Part shown: in pieces, positions 1-12,106 of the stretch
Position numbering within the stretch: the stretch's first letter is position 1
Layout: every line of letters begins with the position of its first letter
The notes under the pieces: generated by a model
Databases searched by the model: none
What the model saw: only the letters and a program-made list of their open reading frames with translations
What the model was told of the DNA's origin: nothing
From: Lasiosphaeris hirsuta
Lineage: Eukaryota; Ascomycota; Sordariomycetes; Sordariales; Lasiosphaeriaceae
Assembly (NCBI GenBank): GCA_030549175.1
Contig: JAUKUA010000007.1
Span: 3,162,001 to 3,226,000 of the forward strand
DNA length: 64,000 nt
Reading direction: 5' to 3'
Made by a program: the position numbers and the translations under genes

Positions 1-756
1 CCTGGTAAAATCAAGTTGTCCTTGGTTCCGAAATGCTGGTCGCTGCAAGAGACAGCAACGCCGCCATTATGGGCAGCTGCCAGGTCGAAGATGGCGTCCT
101 TGTCATCCGGGAACACAGGTACGGCGTGCCCAAAGAGGCGGAACCTGGCGATCCCTCCATCCGGGTACATGTTCAAGCGAACGTGGGTGTACTGCTTAGT
201 GGTCGGGGAGTCGAGCTTCCAGCCAAATCTCCGCGACGGACCGCATTCCTGGGTGCTCAGAATTGGCTCCCAGTCACCACGCTCTCCCTTCCACGAGAGG
301 ACCTCGGCGTCGTCCGAGTTGAAGCACCCTTCAACCGAGATGGCAGGCGCGTGATTGCCGTTGAAGAAAGCCGTATCGACCTCGACGCCCTCAACCGTGC
401 CAGATGCAACGCCCAGACGCACGACAACCCAGTCGAAAGGGGCTGTGTTGTGTCTTCTAGTCTCCCAGCCATCATACCAAGCACCGGTATAAACCATCTT
501 ACCCGGCTGCCGAATAGGGGCAGCTGGGTTAAGGAGGTTTGAAGCTTCAGCAAACCATTCGTCTGAAAAGCCGAGTATCTTGCCACCGAGGGCCGCAGAA
601 ACTAAGTCTGCCCACAAAGTTTCGTCAGCGCGAGCCTGCATAGCCTCGGAGAAGGGCCAACAAACCAATGCAGCTGGACCGGAAGATCTGGTCAATGTCG
701 CCGGCATCAACCGGGGTCGCCTTGACCGGCTCCAGGGTATACTCGACGTCGCTCAT
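1..756 (-). CDS. allantoicase, 3' part missing at left edge
   Basis: Allantoicase hydrolyses allantoate to ureidoglycolate and urea in purine (urate/allantoin) catabolism, releasing nitrogen. The ATG is at 756. Exon 1 is 756-666; a 58-nt intron spans 665-608 (donor GTTTGT, branch GCTGAC, acceptor CAG); exon 2 runs from 607 off the left edge. The join gives phase-correct sequence reading SSCIDLVSAALGGKILGFSD. Allantoicase-family blocks are clear: LGFSDEWFAEASNLL, KMVYTGAWYDGWETRRHN, VVRLGVASGTVEGVEVDT and FNGNHAPAISVEG, then a jelly-roll segment with GWKLDSP and THVRLNMYPDGGIARFR. The second repeat begins near the window edge (DLAAAHNGG). About 230 residues are visible of a protein usually near 350. 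Three GATA motifs lie about 530 bp upstream, which would fit nitrogen-catabolite control; that is inference. The family call is strong. Confidence 0.93.
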
Positions 757-1897
757 GGTGTTTGATCGAGATGGTTCACTTGAAGAAACGGGAGTTGGGA
801 ATTGACGTGACTAACGGGTAGGCAGAAGGCAGAGCTGAAGAGAAATGTAGCAGGAAAAAGGAGGGGGAGAAGGCAATGGAAGTGAACCAATGGACTACAG
901 GCCAGGACGTGTGTCTGTAGGTCAGAGATAGTGACACGGGGGTTACAGAAATCCCTTTGAAAACCCACCTCCACTCCGCGACCCTCCGGGGCGGAGGACG
1001 GCCAGATCCGAGATCGCTCTCCACCCGGCTCAAGTTTTCACGGCTCGGCACAATGTTTGCCAGGGTGGGCTGAGCGGCCGTGGTGCCCCCCCCCCGAATC
1101 TCTTGGCAATCTGTTGACAATGGGCATCGAGTAACAAGCCCGCTATCAGAGCCGATGGCGTCATGTCGTCATGTCACTAGCCACGGCATGGCAGGTGCTC
1201 TGGTGGTGCAAGATTGAGAAGCAAGCCACTTTCGCCTTGTGCCTTGTGGAGGCGCCTCTCAGCAGCGGGGTTGCCAACCGATAAGATGGCCGATAGCCAA
1301 CCGATCGCCTGCGGTAGGCTGCCGCTTCTTTGGCTCGATAGTACCCCGCAAAACCGGGGAATTGAAATCAGCAGCAGTCCATTCGCTGAAGCTAGCTGGA
1401 AACTGGGCAACCAAAGGTCCGAGGTGCGCGTCGTCATTATTGGTGCTGCCCACGCAATCCATGGGGGCGCGATGCTGTTCCGAAGCCTATTTGAGCTTGG
1501 ACATTGGGAAGTCGAGTATTCTACTATCGCCTCACATTAATCGAAGCAAGTCGCTTGACCAATTTACTAGCAGGAACACTTATACTGTACAAGGGCAGCA
1601 TTGGAACCATGGGAACTTTCAATAATGGCTTGGTAACACAAACCGTGATCCTGTCTCGTTGTCTTACGTATTCTGTGCCTCGCGAACGGTTGGTGCCTTC
1701 CTGAATGCAGGGGGGAGATGAGGGCTGGAGGGAGTCTTCCCCGCGTACCTACCTCAACCCGTAATCCACCGTAAACCTAAGCCTCCATCTTTCTCCAGAC
1801 TCTCCTTGGATTCAATAGTACTGGAGACTCCCGTGAACCATCGCGGCCAAAAAAAAAAAAAAACCACAACCCTGGGCCGATCAGAAAAGCACACACA
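757..1897. other. divergent intergenic region
   Basis: This is the shared upstream region of allantoicase (minus) and the cytochrome b561-domain gene (plus). No credible coding frame was found on either strand. It contains a GATA cluster at 1280-1340, a C run near 1087, and a 14-nt A run at about 1850-1863 just before the b561 start. Confidence 0.6.
1280..1340. promoter_or_regulatory. GATA-factor site cluster (candidate)
   Basis: Three GATA cores on the plus strand: GATAAG at 1280-1285, GATAG at 1292-1296 and GATA at 1337-1340. A further GATA lies on the minus strand near 1143-1146. Closely spaced GATA pairs bind NIT2/AreA-type regulators in fungi, and purine-catabolic genes such as allantoicase are known targets. 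Occupancy here is inferred only. Confidence 0.35.
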
Positions 1898-2723
1898 ATG
1901 TCGTCCGCCCAAGCAGAGGGACATGCGCTCGTCGCAGATGACGATGTGCGAAATACGACTTCGACCGAGAACGAGCCCCTTCTTGGAGGTCCAGGCGATG
2001 CCATCCAGAAGCCCGACGCACCCATAGTCAACAACCTTTACCTAGGTAAGTTCGCATGCTTCCCCTCAGACATACCCCTTCCACCCAATAACTAAGCCGC
2101 CCCCCCCCCCAGGCACCGGCTGGCTCGCGCTCATCGGGCTCGCGCTCCTCCTCGCCATCGTCTGGTCCGCCATCTTCACGCACCCGCTCTTCCCGCTAGT
2201 GTCCCCGCACCCTCTCCTCCAATCCCTCGGCACCGTCACCCTCACTCTCGCCATCCTCATCCTCCAGCCCACCTCCCCGTCCAACCCGGAGGCCAAGCTC
2301 CTCGGCGCCAAGCTCCACGCCGGCCTCCAACTGCTCTCCCTCGCCCTCTTCATCGCCGGTGTGGCCGTGATCGAGACCAACAAGCATGTCAGCCACGGCG
2401 AGCACTTCCACTCGGCGCACGGCTTCCTCGGGGTACTGACCGGGGTCTTATTTGTGATTCAATATGTCGTGGGTGTGCTGATGTGGAAGGTCCCGGCGGT
2501 TTTCGGGGGTGAGGAGAAGGCCAGGGCGGTCTGGAAGTACCACAGGTCCAGTGGATATGTGCTTTTGGGTTCGGTGCTGGCAACGGTTGTGAGTGCAGCC
2601 GAGACAGATTACATTAAAACTAGACTAGAGGTGAAGACATGGGTTGTCGCCTTGGCCGCTTTGTTGGTTGTTAGTGGTGTGTTCCCTAGACTTCAACTCA
2701 ACAAGTTGAGGATTCGGCGCTGA
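1898..2723 (+). CDS. cytochrome b561-domain membrane protein
   Basis: Predicted multi-pass transmembrane protein of the cytochrome b561 superfamily, a family that moves electrons across membranes through two haems. Exon 1 is 1898-2045; the intron 2046-2112 (GTAAGT, branch ACTAA, then a 12-nt C tract and AG) joins codon phase 1; exon 2 is 2113-2723. The product is 252 residues. After a hydrophilic N-terminus of about 45 residues it has about six hydrophobic segments. Candidate haem-ligand histidines sit in the usual order: VSPHP, AKLHAGL, HSAHGFLG and WKYHRSSGY. No DOMON or other extracellular domain is present, so it resembles the simple CYB561D-like form. The electron donor and cellular membrane are not evident. 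The poly-C acceptor tract is unusually long but leaves a normal AG. Confidence 0.82.
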
Positions 2724-3748
2724 AAGGGGGAGAGGAGACAGGAGGTTCTGGGTTGTTGCTTTGGGACCTCTAACTCCTGAGCAGGGTTCCAAGGGAGAGA
2801 TTGAGATTATAGGTTCAGTGAACCCTACTTGCTCTATCTTCACTGAGAAGTTGCACGTTGGGGCACAGCGAGTTGTACAGTCACAGTATTTAGCAATGCA
2901 AGGAAGGGAGCGGCGGATAAAAGTTGACGATTATCGAGCATCAAAGACAAAAATGGCTTTGTATCGTATGGACGGGTAAACATATACCAAACACCTATTA
3001 TCACATTTAATACCACTTTTTCAGCTTTCCCGCTGCTCTGAAACCGCCACATTGCAGCGCCTCACATCAGCCCATATTCGGCGTAAGCCTCACAGCGCGG
3101 TCCGTCTCCTCTCGGAAGTCTGATAGCCCAGGAAATGAAGCGGACATGCATCTCCTCCATGCCTCGATCACCCCGGGGAGAACATCCAGTCGTCACACAA
3201 TCATCACCACCATACACTATAGACCACATAGCTCAAGGCTCAAAAGCCTGACTACTCTTTCATTACACCTGTTGCATCCGCTGCCTCTTCAAGGGTATAC
3301 TGTGTGAAGCCATGCTCTCTAAAAATCATGTACGGGCCGCCATGGACCGCCAAGAAGATATCATAAATGTCCTCCGTGTACCAACCGTCCCCATCGTCGC
3401 AAAATCGCTCGCTCTATTGCCTCCCTCACCCCCAACCGACGCTTCCCACCCATTCCTCCCTTTCCACCGTCCCTGCTCGTCCAGAAAATTTCCAATAAAT
3501 GCTCATCAGTGCGCTACCTCTGAGCTCGTGGGGGTGTGGATCTCAATAATCCCACCATGCTCGTTTGCATCATGAATTAGAAGCCATGCCGTGATTGCAT
3601 CTCGTGTTGTTTTTTTTTTGTCTTTTTGCTTGTGTTTGGTTCATCAGTGGCGTCCATGTCAACCGACAGAGAGGCCGCCGTCAAATCAGAAAAGGCCCAA
3701 CCACCAAACTCCGTCATCCCAATCCCGAAAAGAAGTAGTGCGTTATTG
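2724..3748. other. convergent 3' intergenic region
   Basis: Region between the ends of the b561 gene (plus) and the Chs7-like gene (minus). No reading frame resembles a protein and no RNA gene was seen. It probably holds the two 3' UTRs. Confidence 0.55.
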
Positions 3749-4972
3749 TCAAGGGTAGTTGACCTGGTTGACAGGCATGGGCCAGTCGTCTTCCGTAATG
3801 CTCGACCAGAACACCCAAATCATAACCACTGCCAGGAGCGTAAACAGCGTTTCAAAAAGCGAGCCGTCGATTTTACCAGCGGTGCCATTGCAAATGTACG
3901 GGCTGACGACGTAGGTGAAAACCTGCCCCAATGCGAAGAGCACGGCTGATCCAGTGAGGTAAATCATCGGCTTGGTCTCTCCGAGCACCCGCAGAACCAG
4001 GATAGCTTCCAAGCCAAAAAACAGCACAATCATCACTAGCGGGAGAAGTTGATACAGCACATAGAGGGCGATGTTCCGGTTCGGCAGGGCGTAGCTGTCT
4101 TCGGTCCAGTATCCCGTCCACTTGAACCCCGTGTCGAGAGCGATGTAGCCAGTCCCTATAAGCCAGACAAGCGACGATCCGATGAGGGCACCCATGGAGA
4201 GCGGGGTTCCGTCGTCAAGGAGCTGATAACCTACTACAGCATTGACCAACAGGGCCCAGATCGTCGCAGTGACAAAGCCAATGTGAATCCCGCTGAAAGC
4301 CTGTATTGTGGGGTCAGCTCTGTAAGCCAATGGTTTCAAGCAAGACCACTTACAATTCGCACGTTCTCACCGAGAGGAAACTCCCCAATAGTGAAGATTT
4401 CGCATATCGAGATAATGATATAACCGACGAGAAACACTTGCATTTCCCTGAGTCCTTGTTAGATCGCGTAGCAACATCGGAGTGTGTTGGGTTTATTACC
4501 TTCGTCCAACAGCTGCCCGTTTCCTCTCTGACCGATGTAGAAGGTAGATGCTAGTCAAAATTGCAAGACCTGACAGCAAAATGGACCCTAAAGAGAATTA
4601 ATAATCATGTCATGGAATTACCCTCAGTGCTATTGTCACAAACCTATATTTCCCAAAATCCTCCCCTCTGATAACGGGATACCAGTCAAAGCGCATCCTT
4701 TCCATGGCCCGGTTTGATTGTGAGTGTCTGAGAGCAGCTGTAGGGAAGCTTTGTGTTAGGAATCGGACAACACTAGCGTGGTCATGGTTCGGACGGAAAG
4801 CCGAGCACTCTCCAAATGGTCGGAGTCGCAAACTTACATTGCAGATTGGGAGTGTCGAATCTCGACAAAAGTGCTGTGGGACGCAATCATTAGCCTCCTA
4901 AACATTCGAATCCACATGTATCGGCGGAGAGCGACGACTTACTTCAAAGTTGCCAAATTGCGTCGAACCCAT
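3749..4972 (-). CDS. Chs7-like chitin synthase export chaperone family protein
   Basis: Multi-pass membrane protein of the fungal Chs7 family, whose founding member is an ER chaperone for export of chitin synthase III. Six exons were reconstructed: 4972-4943, 4873-4838, 4737-4644, 4587-4500, 4447-4354 and 4300-3749. All junctions are GT...AG with consistent phase, giving 297 residues. Supporting features are the N-terminal MGSTQFGNFEHFCRDSTLPI with a C...LPIC pattern, GCALTGIPLSEGRILGNIG, RSERKRAAVGRREMQVFLVG, then seven hydrophobic helices including FVTATIWALLVNAVVGYQL and the C-terminal block YVVSPYICNGTAGKIDGSLF with SSITEDDW. Because several paralogues exist in filamentous fungi, it may be a relative rather than the Chs7 orthologue. 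The N-terminus agrees with family starts, and there is no in-frame upstream ATG nearby. Confidence 0.8.
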
Positions 4973-7900
4973 TATGAATGTGTGTGACAGCACCCGGCTG
5001 TCGCGGTTTGACGACGGGTGAAGAGCTTTTGAAGTCGATGAGATTGTGGCCTTACGAGGCTGGGTTCGATGTACTGTCGCGAACAGGCTCCCTTGCGACG
5101 AGCTCTCCCTCTCAACTATCCCTTCGATTGACGTCTCTCTCTTCGATGCCCTCGCAGTTCCTCCACGTCGCAGACGGTCTCTGCGGGAGAAGGGTTGTGA
5201 TGCGACTCGCTCAGCGGAAGAGTTTCATGCGCCCGCCGACGGCCAAAATGCCCAGCCGGGCCTCCTCTCTCTTTCTGTCAACGAATGACCCAATCGGTTG
5301 CCCACTTGTTCGTCCCGCTCGTCCAACACAACCTCAATTATCCGCCTTTTCGGGTTGTAAAGCTTGATTCGTTAATCGCAGCAGTCGAGCGCGTTAAATC
5401 GCAGTTTTCTTTTCGTTCGGTTTTGGGGCTGCAACGTGTGGTGCCAGAGGTAAGCTTTCGCAATGGTGATTGCTGTGGTGATGGGGAGCCAAAGCACTCG
5501 AACCAGAAGCTGGGGGGGTGGACTGGCCGGGTCTCCGCAATATAAAACTCAATGCTGTGCGCTGCGGCAGGAACAGAGTGGAGCAGCCCCGTTTTAGCGA
5601 AAGGTTGCCAGGGGCCAGGGAGCCGTCCAGCTCGGAGATTGGCTGGAGCCCCTCGAGGACTTCCCGCCAGGGAAATCGACCCAGTCCTTTTCCGAAATGA
5701 CGGGCAATGGAGGGATCGTGGGACTAGGACTCGAAATCCTGAGGTCACATCGACATCTTTCCGCTGCCTTCCTAGCTGGCAGCACCTTGTTTTCTTGCTT
5801 CGCTTGTGGCTGTTGTTTTAACAACCCAGGTACTTCAATGTCAGCGTAATCACATGGAGGCACGGGGCGCGAAGCTGTGAGGCAGCGCTGGTGTGCCGAG
5901 TGGGCTAGCCTGACAAGGTGTCAGATTTGTCTGCAAGCGTATCGAAGCAACAGAGACATGACCGGTGGACAAGCCAGGGGCGCCGGCGAACTATCACGAC
6001 AGGGGAGCAATTGGATATGCTCTCGCGGGGTTGCGAGAGTGAAGCTCTCCAAAGAGCTCCAAACAGCGCAGAACTTCAAACGGAATCGTCGATGGTGTCG
6101 GCAAATTTGGGGTTTTCATGCATGATGAGGTGGACGCCAGGGCGACAGCTTTCTGTTCTTCACCAAAGGTTGGCTGGCAGGTTGGGCTGGCCAGTCAAAT
6201 GGCCCGCTACCCCGACCTCTGATCCCACGTTCAAGCCACCTCCCACGCCGCAAGCCTCGATTGGGGGCTAGGATGTGTCTTGCGTCAAGCCAATGCAAGG
6301 CAATGTGGGCAATGTGCGCCGTAGCCCCACATCGGGCCATCGAGAGGCGTGAGACGTGCTTGATGCGGGAGGACGGACGCCGCCTGGATGGGAGATGGAC
6401 AAACTCCCCCAAACATATTCATAACCTCTTGATGTTTCCCCTCTTCTCGCCCACACTTTGTATTGCCATGGTTCCCACCGAGAGAAAGTAAAGGCAAGCG
6501 AAACGGCCGGGCACCGATGCTGCATACGTACAACCATTTATTTCTTTGATCCGCGCAATGCATTCGCGAGTGATGCTGAGACGGGCTTATGTATGAGACA
6601 CCTTTGTGGCATGGATGGTGTTACCATAGAATCTCCATCGTATGCATCTGGCCGGGTCAATCGTGTTTCCCATTATCGCTGATGATTATCTACTGTTGCT
6701 GGAGGCTGGTGAAATTGGATAGGGGGGCTCTCATTCCTCGGCCAAGGTGAATCTCATGGTCGCCGTCGCAGTGGGTGCCGAAAATCGCCGTTTCTCCCAC
6801 AGGTCCACGTGCGGGATGCAGCGGGGAGTTTCCCGACCTCACACAGGCTTTTTCAGGGGTTGCGCGGCCCATCCCACACGGCTCTACACCATTGGCGAAC
6901 TGTGCAGGGTAATCCAGGTATTCAATTATGCATGTTGTGTCGTTGGTGTCAAGAGCCAGAGAGTGAAATAGCCTGACTGCCTGACTGCCTGACTGCCTGA
7001 CTGCTTAGCTTGCGGATTTGGTTTTGTTTCTGCTGTGTTGATGGTCGGTCAAGACTTGACACAGGCTGGCAACTCGCTTGCCATGTCATTGTGCGGACGC
7101 CACACTAAAAATGGCTTGCCTCCATTCCCGACTCACCGCCCTCAATCCGAGGCTAGTAAAAGATGTGCAGCTATCGCAGAATCTGTCGACAGACAATCCT
7201 GGATCGTTGATGCGGGAGGAAAAATGCGAGAAAACCCCGCTGTCAGACCACGGACACAGTCTGTAAGCCAGTCATCTTTGTCGGTGGTTTTAAATTAGAA
7301 GCCCCGGCCTCAGAGCCGCATCGAATCCCACGGCTGATGTGTGCCGAAGTACCACTGGAGGCCGACTCACCAGCCCCAACGGGGGGCTGAGAGGATTCGT
7401 CAGAATTTTATGTTTCAGAAGCAGCTGTACAGCCGCATTTGTAAAGGTTGCCTGCGAGTTATTAGGTTATATATAGGTAAGAGATGGAACGAAGCCGAGA
7501 GGTGGGCCCTGCAAAAACCCCCAGGCTCAATTCTATGTAAGGATTTGCGTTGCTAAAGGAGTCGAACGGTTGGCGTCGTGAGGTTCTATCTGCGTACCTG
7601 CGGAGTGTCTTCGAGACGGACGGGGGTTTGGCTGCTTACTTTCTGCCAGCTCGGAACCTGGCATCTCTCTAGGTTTGTTGGCTGGTGAGCTAGGTAGAGA
7701 TGGGAACTCCGAGTTGTTCTGCGTCCGTTCGTGCCGACCTTTACCCGGTTGTCATTTATAATCCTCTCAACTTGTCAACAACATCGGACACTCAGTTCGG
7801 GTATGATCCTACGGACAGACCGAGCCAATGATACCTTTCCTTATTTCTGCGAAGGACGAGGCAGAAAGTGTTGATGGCCTCCCGAGGTGCTGAATCCGCG

Positions 7901-9028
7901 CTCACAGCCAAAGCCAAAGGGAGTAACTGGTGAAAGGCGAGTTTTGTTTGCCATCAATCTGATTGACCACATCGATCACATTCAATTCCCACATTCCTGT
8001 GTTTTCGGGATCCGGCGCACTCAGGCGAGGCTGGTAGCCGGTGGGGTGGGCTGTTAAGATTGCATTGCTGTCCACTCCCGTCAAGCCTGTTGAGCATTTG
8101 TTTTCCGGGGAAGGCGGCGATCGTGCGGCGCCTTCGATCGGGGCTTGAGGAACGCCAGGCGGGTTCCAACATTGGAGCGGGGAGTTCGTCGTCAGTTGGT
8201 CAGTGTGTCCCGAGTAGCCACGATCTGCAGCCCCACCAGACTACAGCCTCCAAACACGCCCGCGCTGTTTCGACTTTTGGCGGGGGTTAGGTCGTTATTT
8301 GAGACCTGTGACGAAGGTGGGCTGGAGGGAAGGAGGGGATTGACACGGCAAAAAGGCTGAAAGTAGTGTACCTAGGTAAAAAGTGTCGCCCCGATCGGGC
8401 ATCTGACCCGACCTCTTGTCCCTTCCCAAACTACGAGCGCACATGTGTCTTTCGAACAGCGGACTATGAGCTGCCCAGACACACACACGTGACCCGTACT
8501 TCCAGCATGGACTGGGAAGACGGGAGTGCCGTCTTTGCCGCACCCTAAGTTTCGACCTGGATAATCCCACTGGAGGCACCAGCAGCGAACGAGTCAGGGC
8601 CTAATGAGGCAGCTCACGGCAGCTGTCGATGGGTCATCTCCCGAGACTCGAGTCGGGACAGGACACAAGGCCAGCTGTGCTGACTTGCCGAATTCTGCAG
8701 TGATTTGCACTGATTTACATGGATGCAGTGCACCTGGCCGCCCACGCGCGCTGTGTAAGGTGGCCATGGCAGCAGAGGGTGGGATGGGCAGCACCTGCGG
8801 CAGGAGGCGTGCTTGGCGGCGGGAAGATGTACAACATGTAGCTACTCCTACGTCAAGAATCGCCCTGGACTTGGAACCCGCAGTTTGCAGTTTGCAGTCT
8901 ATCCCGCAACCCAACCTCCGAACCTTGGAGGGTGAAAGTTTTGATGTGCATTCCACCTGACCAATGTTCTTCGCTACTGCCTCCAAAAATACCGAACACG
9001 CGACTCTTCCCACCTCTCAATCCCATAT
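4973..9028. other. 4-kb gene-poor stretch
   Basis: No open frame on either strand looks like a conserved or intron-split protein. The stretch has a short tandem repeat at 6971-7004, a TATAAAA at about 5541 with no coding frame after it, and the upstream regions of the Chs7-like gene (left end) and the sugar transporter (right end). Long untranslated leaders or non-coding RNAs cannot be excluded. Confidence 0.5.
6971..7004. repeat. tandem 8-bp repeat
   Basis: Four perfect copies of GCCTGACT plus a partial fifth, in non-coding sequence. It looks like a simple short tandem repeat. Confidence 0.9.
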
Positions 9029-11485
9029 TTGTGCATTCGCTGCGGATGGGGGTTGCTGCTAAACAGCCCCATATCTTACAAGATTCCTCCCCCAAATCCG
9101 GGCCGTCTGCCCTCCAACATTCCGCTGCGCACACTGCCTGCGCGCTACCATCAAGACCAGACGACGTCATTGCTGGGCTCGCATCGTCTCGCGCACCCAG
9201 TCGACGCGGCACCGTCCTCGGAATCCGACGACGACCGCTCCGAGTCCTCGTGGACCGACACGGGCGATATTGCCGAGCAGCTCGACGAGGACCCACTGAG
9301 GCAAAGACTGAATGAGACGCTTGACGAAGAGATCCTTGCCGGCATCTCTCGACGCCATCCGAGGCATCACATCACAAAGCGAGTGCACTGCCACGACCAT
9401 CTCTCGTCGGCACTGAACCGTCCCCATTCCCACCACGCTGGAGTCGTTAATAAAGAAGCTATTCGCATCCCCGAACCGCCTCCACGCAACGTCTCGTCGG
9501 CGGAACGCCTCATAGCCACCATCATGACGGGCGGCACGAGCTCTATCCATGGCCTCACAGGCAAGCCGCTACTGTTGGTTCAGTTCCCGCCTCTTGCTTT
9601 GCCAACTACGTGTTAACCGGCAATTCAGTTATTTCACGTCGGTGTTCGTGTCATTGGGCGTCTTCTTGTTTGGCTATGATCAAGGAGTCATGTCGGGTAT
9701 TATTACGTTCGTCGTCTTCACCTTGTCGTTTCCACCATCTTGTGTAACCACGAATCTGGAGCTAACATGCGCCCCTGGCCCAGCGGCCCTGAATTCATGA
9801 AGTACTTCGGCGAACCTTCCAAAGCCGAAATAGGTACTATGGTTGCTATCCTCGAGATTGGTGCCTTCATCTCCTCTCTTGTAGTTGGCCGGGTTGGCGA
9901 CATCATCGGCCGGAGGAAAACTATCCTCTACGGCTCCTGCATCTTTTTTGTGGGCGGCGCACTCCAGACATTTGCGCTAAACATGATCATGATGATGCTC
10001 GGCCGTATAATTGCCGGCCTAGGCGTTGGTATGCTCTCCACCATCGTGCCGGTTTACCAGTCCGAGATCTCCCCGCCACACAACCGGGGCAAGCTGGCAT
10101 GCATCGAGTTCTCGGGAAATATTATCGGGTATACGACGTCGGTTTGGGTGGACTACTTTTGCGGGTTTCTCGACGGAAACAAATCCTGGCGTATCCCCTT
10201 ATTCATGCAATGTGTGATGGGCGCTCTACTGGGCCTGGGGAGCTTGATCATTGTTGAATCACCCAGGCAAGTTATGCGCACTGCAGTGATGTGATTACAA
10301 GCACTAACCATTTCTCAAGGTGGCTTTTGGACAACGACCATGACGAGGAGGGTATCGTGGTGATTGCCAACCTCTACGGCGGTGGCGATATCCACAACCC
10401 TCGTGCCCGGGACGAGTTCCGCGATATCAAGATGAATGTCCTCCTCCAGCGGCAGGAGGGTGAGAGAACATATGGTGAGATGTTCAAGCGCTACCGTAAG
10501 CGCGTTTTCATTGCCATGTCGGCTCAAGCCCTCGCCCAGCTGAACGGCATCAACGTCATCTCATACTACGCACCCTACGTCTTTGCGCAGGCTGGCTGGG
10601 TTGGACATGATGCTGTGCTGATGACCGGCATAAATGGTATCACATACTTCCTCTCGACGATCCCTCCATGGTACATCGTGGACCGGTGGGGCCGCCGGCC
10701 CATCCTCCTGACGGGCGCCATCGCTATGGCCATCTCATTATCGCTAATATCCTATTTTATCTATCTCAACATACGTTCCACCCCAGTCATGGTGGTTATT
10801 ATGGTCATGAGCTACAATGCAGCCTTTGGATACTCATGGGGCCCGATTCCGTGGCTGTACCCGCCCGAGATTCTGCCCCTTAAAATCCGCTCGAAGGGAA
10901 CCAGCCTGTCGACGGCGACAAACTGGGCGTGTAACTGGCTTGTAGGCGAGATGACGCCAGTTCTGCAGGAATTGATTGGGTGGCGGCTGTATCTAGTCCA
11001 TGCCTTCTTTTGCGTCGTTAGTTTTGTTGTTGGTGAGTCTTCCTTGCTTATCGAACCTGCTGTATCGAGGGTGAACTGACTGGACTACAAAAGTATACTT
11101 TCTTTATCCCGAAACGTGCGGCGTCCGTCTCGAGGATATGGATGCCCTCTTCGGGGACGCCACCACTGCCATGGGCACCCCGGCCACCGGGACACCTGCT
11201 CTCCACGGCGAGACCGATGCTCTCGTCCGGCCCGGGTCGCCCGTTCCTCCACTGGACATCCGCGGTCGCCATCGATTAGGAAACCATGTCGCCAGCAGCG
11301 CGATTCCCGGGCTGGCTATCGACCCGCCCGACGAGGTCGATGGAGATGAGGATCCCAAACCACGATTGGCCTCAAGGGGGCAGGTTGGTGGGATTGGGGG
11401 ATGGTTGGCGAGGATGATAGGTAAGAGGAACGGCGGGACGAGTGCGGAGGGATATGCACCTGTTGACCAGCGGGGGGTTGATTAG
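9029..11485 (+). CDS. MFS sugar transporter
   Basis: Plasma-membrane sugar/H+ symporter-type member of the major facilitator superfamily, sugar porter family. Exons: up to 9573, 9629-9706, 9784-10266, 10320-11032 and 11094-11485. Motifs in order are YFTSVFVSLGVFLFGYDQGV (helix 1), GDIIGRRK, GRIIAGLGVG, VPVYQSEISPPHNRGKL, VESPRWLLDN, then after the loop QALAQLNGINVISYY, VDRWGRRP, WGPIPWLYPPEILPLKIRSKG and YPETCGVRLEDMD. Intron 3 (10267-10319) has a GC donor (GCAAGT). The N-terminal start is unresolved. The frame is open from 8945 but contains no ATG until 9524, which would give 571 residues. The acidic stretch encoded before 9524 looks coding, so an upstream exon probably carries the true ATG. 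Substrate is not deducible. Confidence 0.88.
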
Positions 11486-12106
11486 AAGCATGCGTTTTGT
11501 TTGAGCGCCTTGCTTACCTCGGTCTGGATAGATCAGCGACTTTTTGAATAGATGCGAATGGCATAGGGCTGTCTGGATACGTGAATATGTCACCTGGGTG
11601 AGCTCAAGGCGAGATCGAGGAGCTATTTGGGAACACACACCGGAGATGTATTTACCATGTTTGCGTAAGGGCTATATATAGGATATGTACCAATATAACC
11701 AGCGTGCGACGTGGATTTCACCTACCCCTAACTTCCTGCTGGGAAGATGTGGCTCGCGGAGTGCGTGTCTACCCATGGGTCAGGTATGTTTTGGTGTGGA
11801 TTATATTGACGCTATTTCTGATTAAACCACATGCCAGGTTACTTCACTTGCAAACAAGTTTGATCAATGGTATTTGTTCAACCATCTATCCACTTATTGC
11901 AAACTTCAAGTCATATATTGGTTACCTTCTTGGTAGTTGGAAGTCGTGCGTGCTATTATCGATGGCCCGTGCGCAATATCTCAGCTGTTGTTCAATTGGG
12001 TTTGGGGGTCCAGCACCCGTAAAAAACTCAGTATCCTCTCTCACTCACTCGCAATCAACTGACCGCATTACCCACCACTCATCGCACGAATATCGCGGCA
12101 CATACA
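11486..12106. other. intergenic region
   Basis: 3' flank of the sugar transporter and 5' flank of the LYR-motif gene. No gene seen. Confidence 0.5.

Noticed and set aside
5720..5800. tRNA-like B-box (TTCGAGTCC) on the minus strand
   Set aside because: No matching 5' acceptor strand, D arm or anticodon stem can be folded, and the T stem does not form 5 pairs around a 7-nt loop. Treated as chance.
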